Notes under the pieces: generated by a model
The model's input: only the letters and a program-made list of their open reading frames with translations
Databases searched by the model: none
What the model was told of the DNA's origin: nothing
Position numbers and translations under genes: made by a program
Source: Ciborinia camelliae
Lineage: Eukaryota > Ascomycota > Leotiomycetes > Helotiales > Sclerotiniaceae
Assembly (NCBI GenBank): GCA_025890175.1
Contig: JANPYM010000005.1
Location: forward strand, 587,779-651,778
Direction of reading: 5' to 3'
Length of the DNA stretch: 64,000 bases
Shown here: positions 61,063 through 64,000 of the stretch, piece after piece
Layout: each line of letters begins with the position of its first letter
Position numbering within the stretch: the first letter of the stretch is position 1

Positions 61063-62973
61063 GATGTAATGAAATAAAATATAATTGTCGAAAAAGATTG
61101 AAAGGTAGAAGAAGAAGAAGAGTTTTGAAGATCCAAACAAGAGAGAAGATCTAACGATTGTTGCAAGGAAAAAAGCCTAAGAAATATGAAAGTAGATAGG
61201 AAATTGAATGAGATACAAAATGAGATGCTGAATGAAAGGAAACTTGGAGAATTTTGATCTACTTATGTTCAAGATATTTCCAAGTCGGCAATGATGAGAT
61301 ATCAATTTTGCTACTGTAGGGCTGATATCCGAATACATCACCAGCCACTCGCATGGAAAAGTTTCCGAAGGCTGTGCTCTCTGACCACGCCATTATTTCT
61401 ATTTAAACCAATGGGTGTTCGCGATGAGATGTTTATTGGCGGCTATCGGGTGGAAGGTGATCGCCAAGTGAGGTGACATTATACTTCTCACCATGTTAGG
61501 TTGTAAATCAAAACTTTATTCACATTACCAATATAAAATATCTGCTTAGATGGGCATCTCAAAATGTCACCATTTCTCAATTCTGGCTACTCAGCCCCAA
61601 ATGGCGTTGGATGACACTTTATGCTTATGCGCAAGATCAGAACTAAGGATAAGCATAAGCTTTGGATGATTGGTCCTCTTTTTGTACGACCAAATCATCC
61701 AGAAACATATCTCGGACTGGGTATATGATTGGTAGCAGTAATAGATTGCCGAAACATAAATTACCAAAAAAAGGATTGCGGCGTTGCTGCGATTGAATTT
61801 TTGGAAGTGCGGCCAGCTTGCTCATCATGGGAGTTACCATAGGCTATCACGGGAAAGGATTCTAACCAAGAAGTAAAACAATCCATCGAAGCTATAATAG
61901 TCAACTGTTGAAATTGAGCTTATCAAAAGATCTGGTTTTGTGTAGAGTGTGAGGATTTCTGATTTGTGGTGATATCGGAAATGGCTTATGCTCACTGGCG
62001 TTGGGTTTGATGGATTCAACGACGCAGACCATACGCTTCAGCACTCGCTGAATGCGATCCAATAGCTGAATATCCGTATCAATTTCCTAGATATTCCTTC
62101 ATTGACTCGCCCAAACCAGACAGATAACGAGATTAGTGAGAATTACATGATGCCGATGATGGATGCTGTTCCGTTGCCTTGTAAGATCTTTCACATGGCC
62201 ATATGACTCGTGTTTTCGCGTTGAATAGCCGACAGCTTAACCGATCAGGCCTAGGATAGTAGAATCATAAAGCATTGTAACACACTCCCAATTGGCACGA
62301 GTCGTTGCAGTGATGACAGCTATGCCGAGTCGTATGCTAAGAATGGATAGCTTGGCAAGAACGATATCGAGTATTTGTAACTGTTCTAGATGTCGTGGCT
62401 TTCTGAATAAATGTACTGACTTAATGAGTGGTAATCCAGATGACAACTTTGCAGAGGATATGTTATCGTATTCGCCATTTGTTCGCCGTGATGGATTTGG
62501 AAAACTCGCTCAGGTCATTGTGGCCACTTTACCCATCTACTTCTCAATCATTTGAACTTTTCAGCTCGATATCAAGTTCATATCATCCTCAAATCGTTCC
62601 GATGTTAAAGACTTGAAGAGGTTCATATCTTCACACAGTGTTTGCGGCCGCAGAGAAATGTTTTAGAGCATGCGAATAAAAGTTATTCTGAGACGGAAAA
62701 TCGACCTAATTGGTCGGTTTATAGATTTTTATGATTATGTAACATCACCGAAGGGTCTGGCTGAGATGAGAGTACTAGAGGGGCCATCCGAACGGTGCCC
62801 TAGTCACATGATTGTAGGAATAATCTCATATCAATCTATATTGAAAATTCGGTTTTGATATTGAGATACAATGTTAGACATTCGGCAAAGAAATAGAACA
62901 TTCCGCTAATTATTAATCCCAGAAACAAGACTAACGCAAATGAGAGGGAGTGGGCAAAAGGAAAATTTAAAGT

Positions 62974-63160
62974 CAGGTTCGATAAGTAGGTTCGGTAGGT
63001 AGGTCGGTAGGTAGGTTTGGCAGATAGGTTCGGTAGGTTCGTAGATTCGTAGAATTCATAGATTCGTAGGATTCGTAGGTTTGTAAGTTTGGTAAGTTCG
63101 TCGGTTCGTAAATTTGCAGGTTCGTAAATTCGTAGGTTTGTAAATTCATAGATTCATATA
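62974..63160. repeat. Degenerate GGTTCGTAGGT tandem repeat
   Basis: About fifteen irregular units of 8-12 bp built on GGTTCGTAG, with GGTAGGTAG and AGATTCGTAG variants. Confidence 0.85.
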
Positions 63161-63214
63161 TCAGATTACAGATCCTAGATTCCATTCCACATGCCCTTAG
63201 TGACGTGCAAGACA
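63161..63214. repeat. Dispersed segment, copy 2
   Basis: Near-identical to 46092-46144, same orientation, including GATCCTAGATTCCATTCCAC and TGACGTGCA. Confidence 0.85.
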
Positions 63215-64000
63215 AAAGGCTCTAAAACATATGCGTGCCCTGGCGCGCCCTCAATGGAGTTATTGATGGTGAAGAAAGTAAAAGGAAGTTGCCCCTTCAT
63301 CTGTAAGCTAAGCTAGCGACGTTTGGCACGTGATTGGTAGCCCGTGCCTCTACGAGGTCTCTGATTCCCACACGTGCTCTTGGATTGGGTGCGGAGAATT
63401 GTTCTTCCGTCTTACAGGAAAGTTCAATTCAATCCAACCTGAAGTTTCACAAGAGAACTCCTAAAAATAAGCTTTGCGGCGACGTTACGACGAACCTCCA
63501 CTTTATATTCGTAAGCCAAATCTCTTATTTTGGCTTCAGCAAACTTCATTTAAAGCATATTTGCAGCTTCCCGTTATTACGGATTCCTTCATAGATTAGA
63601 CGAAAGACGACACACGACACAAGACACGTATTGCTTGATATACACAATTAGCGTAATCGGGATGATTAACGTTTGATATCGTCATTTCATTATCATTCCT
63701 CCACGATGGTTGGAACAATGAATATCCCAATAAATTTTAAACCTTACGACAAATTCACTAGGTGCTTGACAAATGACAATGGATACCCCGACAACTTTTA
63801 AACCTTACTTGGAACCATCTCATATCTTTGGTGGGATCTTCCTTTTTATTGATATATCATATGGGGCTTGAAGCGCCATTTGATAGGGGTTTCAAAAAAG
63901 TAATTATCAAAGGGAAGTGGTACAAGTACCGGGTAACTGTTTCTTTTCTGACTCTCTTTCCCCCTTCGCCTTCTTCTCGTTCTTCTCTACTAAGTCTACT

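Larger units (their letters stand above)
61063..64000. other. Gene-free right end of the window
   Basis: Short frames exist but none has motifs, splice logic or a convincing start context. Contains a GGTTCGTAGG-type repeat tract (62974-63160) and the second copy of a dispersed segment (63161-63214). Confidence 0.5.

Noticed and set aside
63334..63594. 86-codon plus-strand frame near the right end
   Set aside because: No recognisable domain, weak start context and no flanking exon.

Overview
The window reads as nuclear DNA of a filamentous ascomycete (Pezizomycotina). Genes carry short introns (46-93 bp) with GT..AG borders. The long, repeat-rich spaces between genes hold transposon relics mutated by C-to-T and G-to-A transitions, the signature of repeat-induced point mutation (RIP). 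The protein set (Zn2Cys6 regulator, Swd3/WDR5-like protein, ISC1-type phospholipase, Bub1 kinase, many 2EXR-family proteins) and the TAGG/CCTA microsatellites suggest a leotiomycete (Helotiales). That placement is inference.

Layout. 0-2 kb: an amidase on the minus strand. 2-6 kb: a gene-free, AT-rich strip with a pogo/Tc1-type MITE and a RIP-destroyed Tc1/mariner element. 6-16 kb: a compact block of conserved genes, namely a Zn2Cys6 transcription factor (-), a membrane-anchored S33-type alpha/beta hydrolase (+), a Swd3/WDR5-like COMPASS subunit (-) and an inositol phosphosphingolipid phospholipase C (+). 17.5-21 kb: the first head-to-head pair of 2EXR genes. 21-28 kb: a gene desert with two solo LTRs nested in one copy of a dispersed repeat, a second copy of that repeat without the insertions, and an assembly gap. 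28.3-32.7 kb: a large SNF2-family ATPase. 35.5-48.3 kb: two more head-to-head 2EXR pairs in mirror-image order around an AAA-domain protein whose catalytic motifs are eroded. 50.4-54.0 kb: the spindle-checkpoint kinase Bub1. 54.5-59.8 kb: a CorA-like membrane protein gene that looks split by an AT-rich insertion, with further degenerate coding remnants. 60-61 kb: a secreted cupredoxin-like protein. 61-64 kb: no supported gene.

Most striking: six 2EXR paralogs arranged as three divergent pairs. Three end in exactly GLAQIFDGAPW and a fourth ends in a variant of it. Two lack the tail and share a 79-nt first exon. GGCTGTAT-core minisatellites lie in the shared 5' regions of two pairs. The function of this family is not known to me.

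The housekeeping genes are not functionally linked to each other; they cover chromatin (Swd3, SNF2), sphingolipid turnover (ISC1) and mitosis (Bub1). All gene models were spliced by eye from frame and consensus splice sites and have no transcript support.
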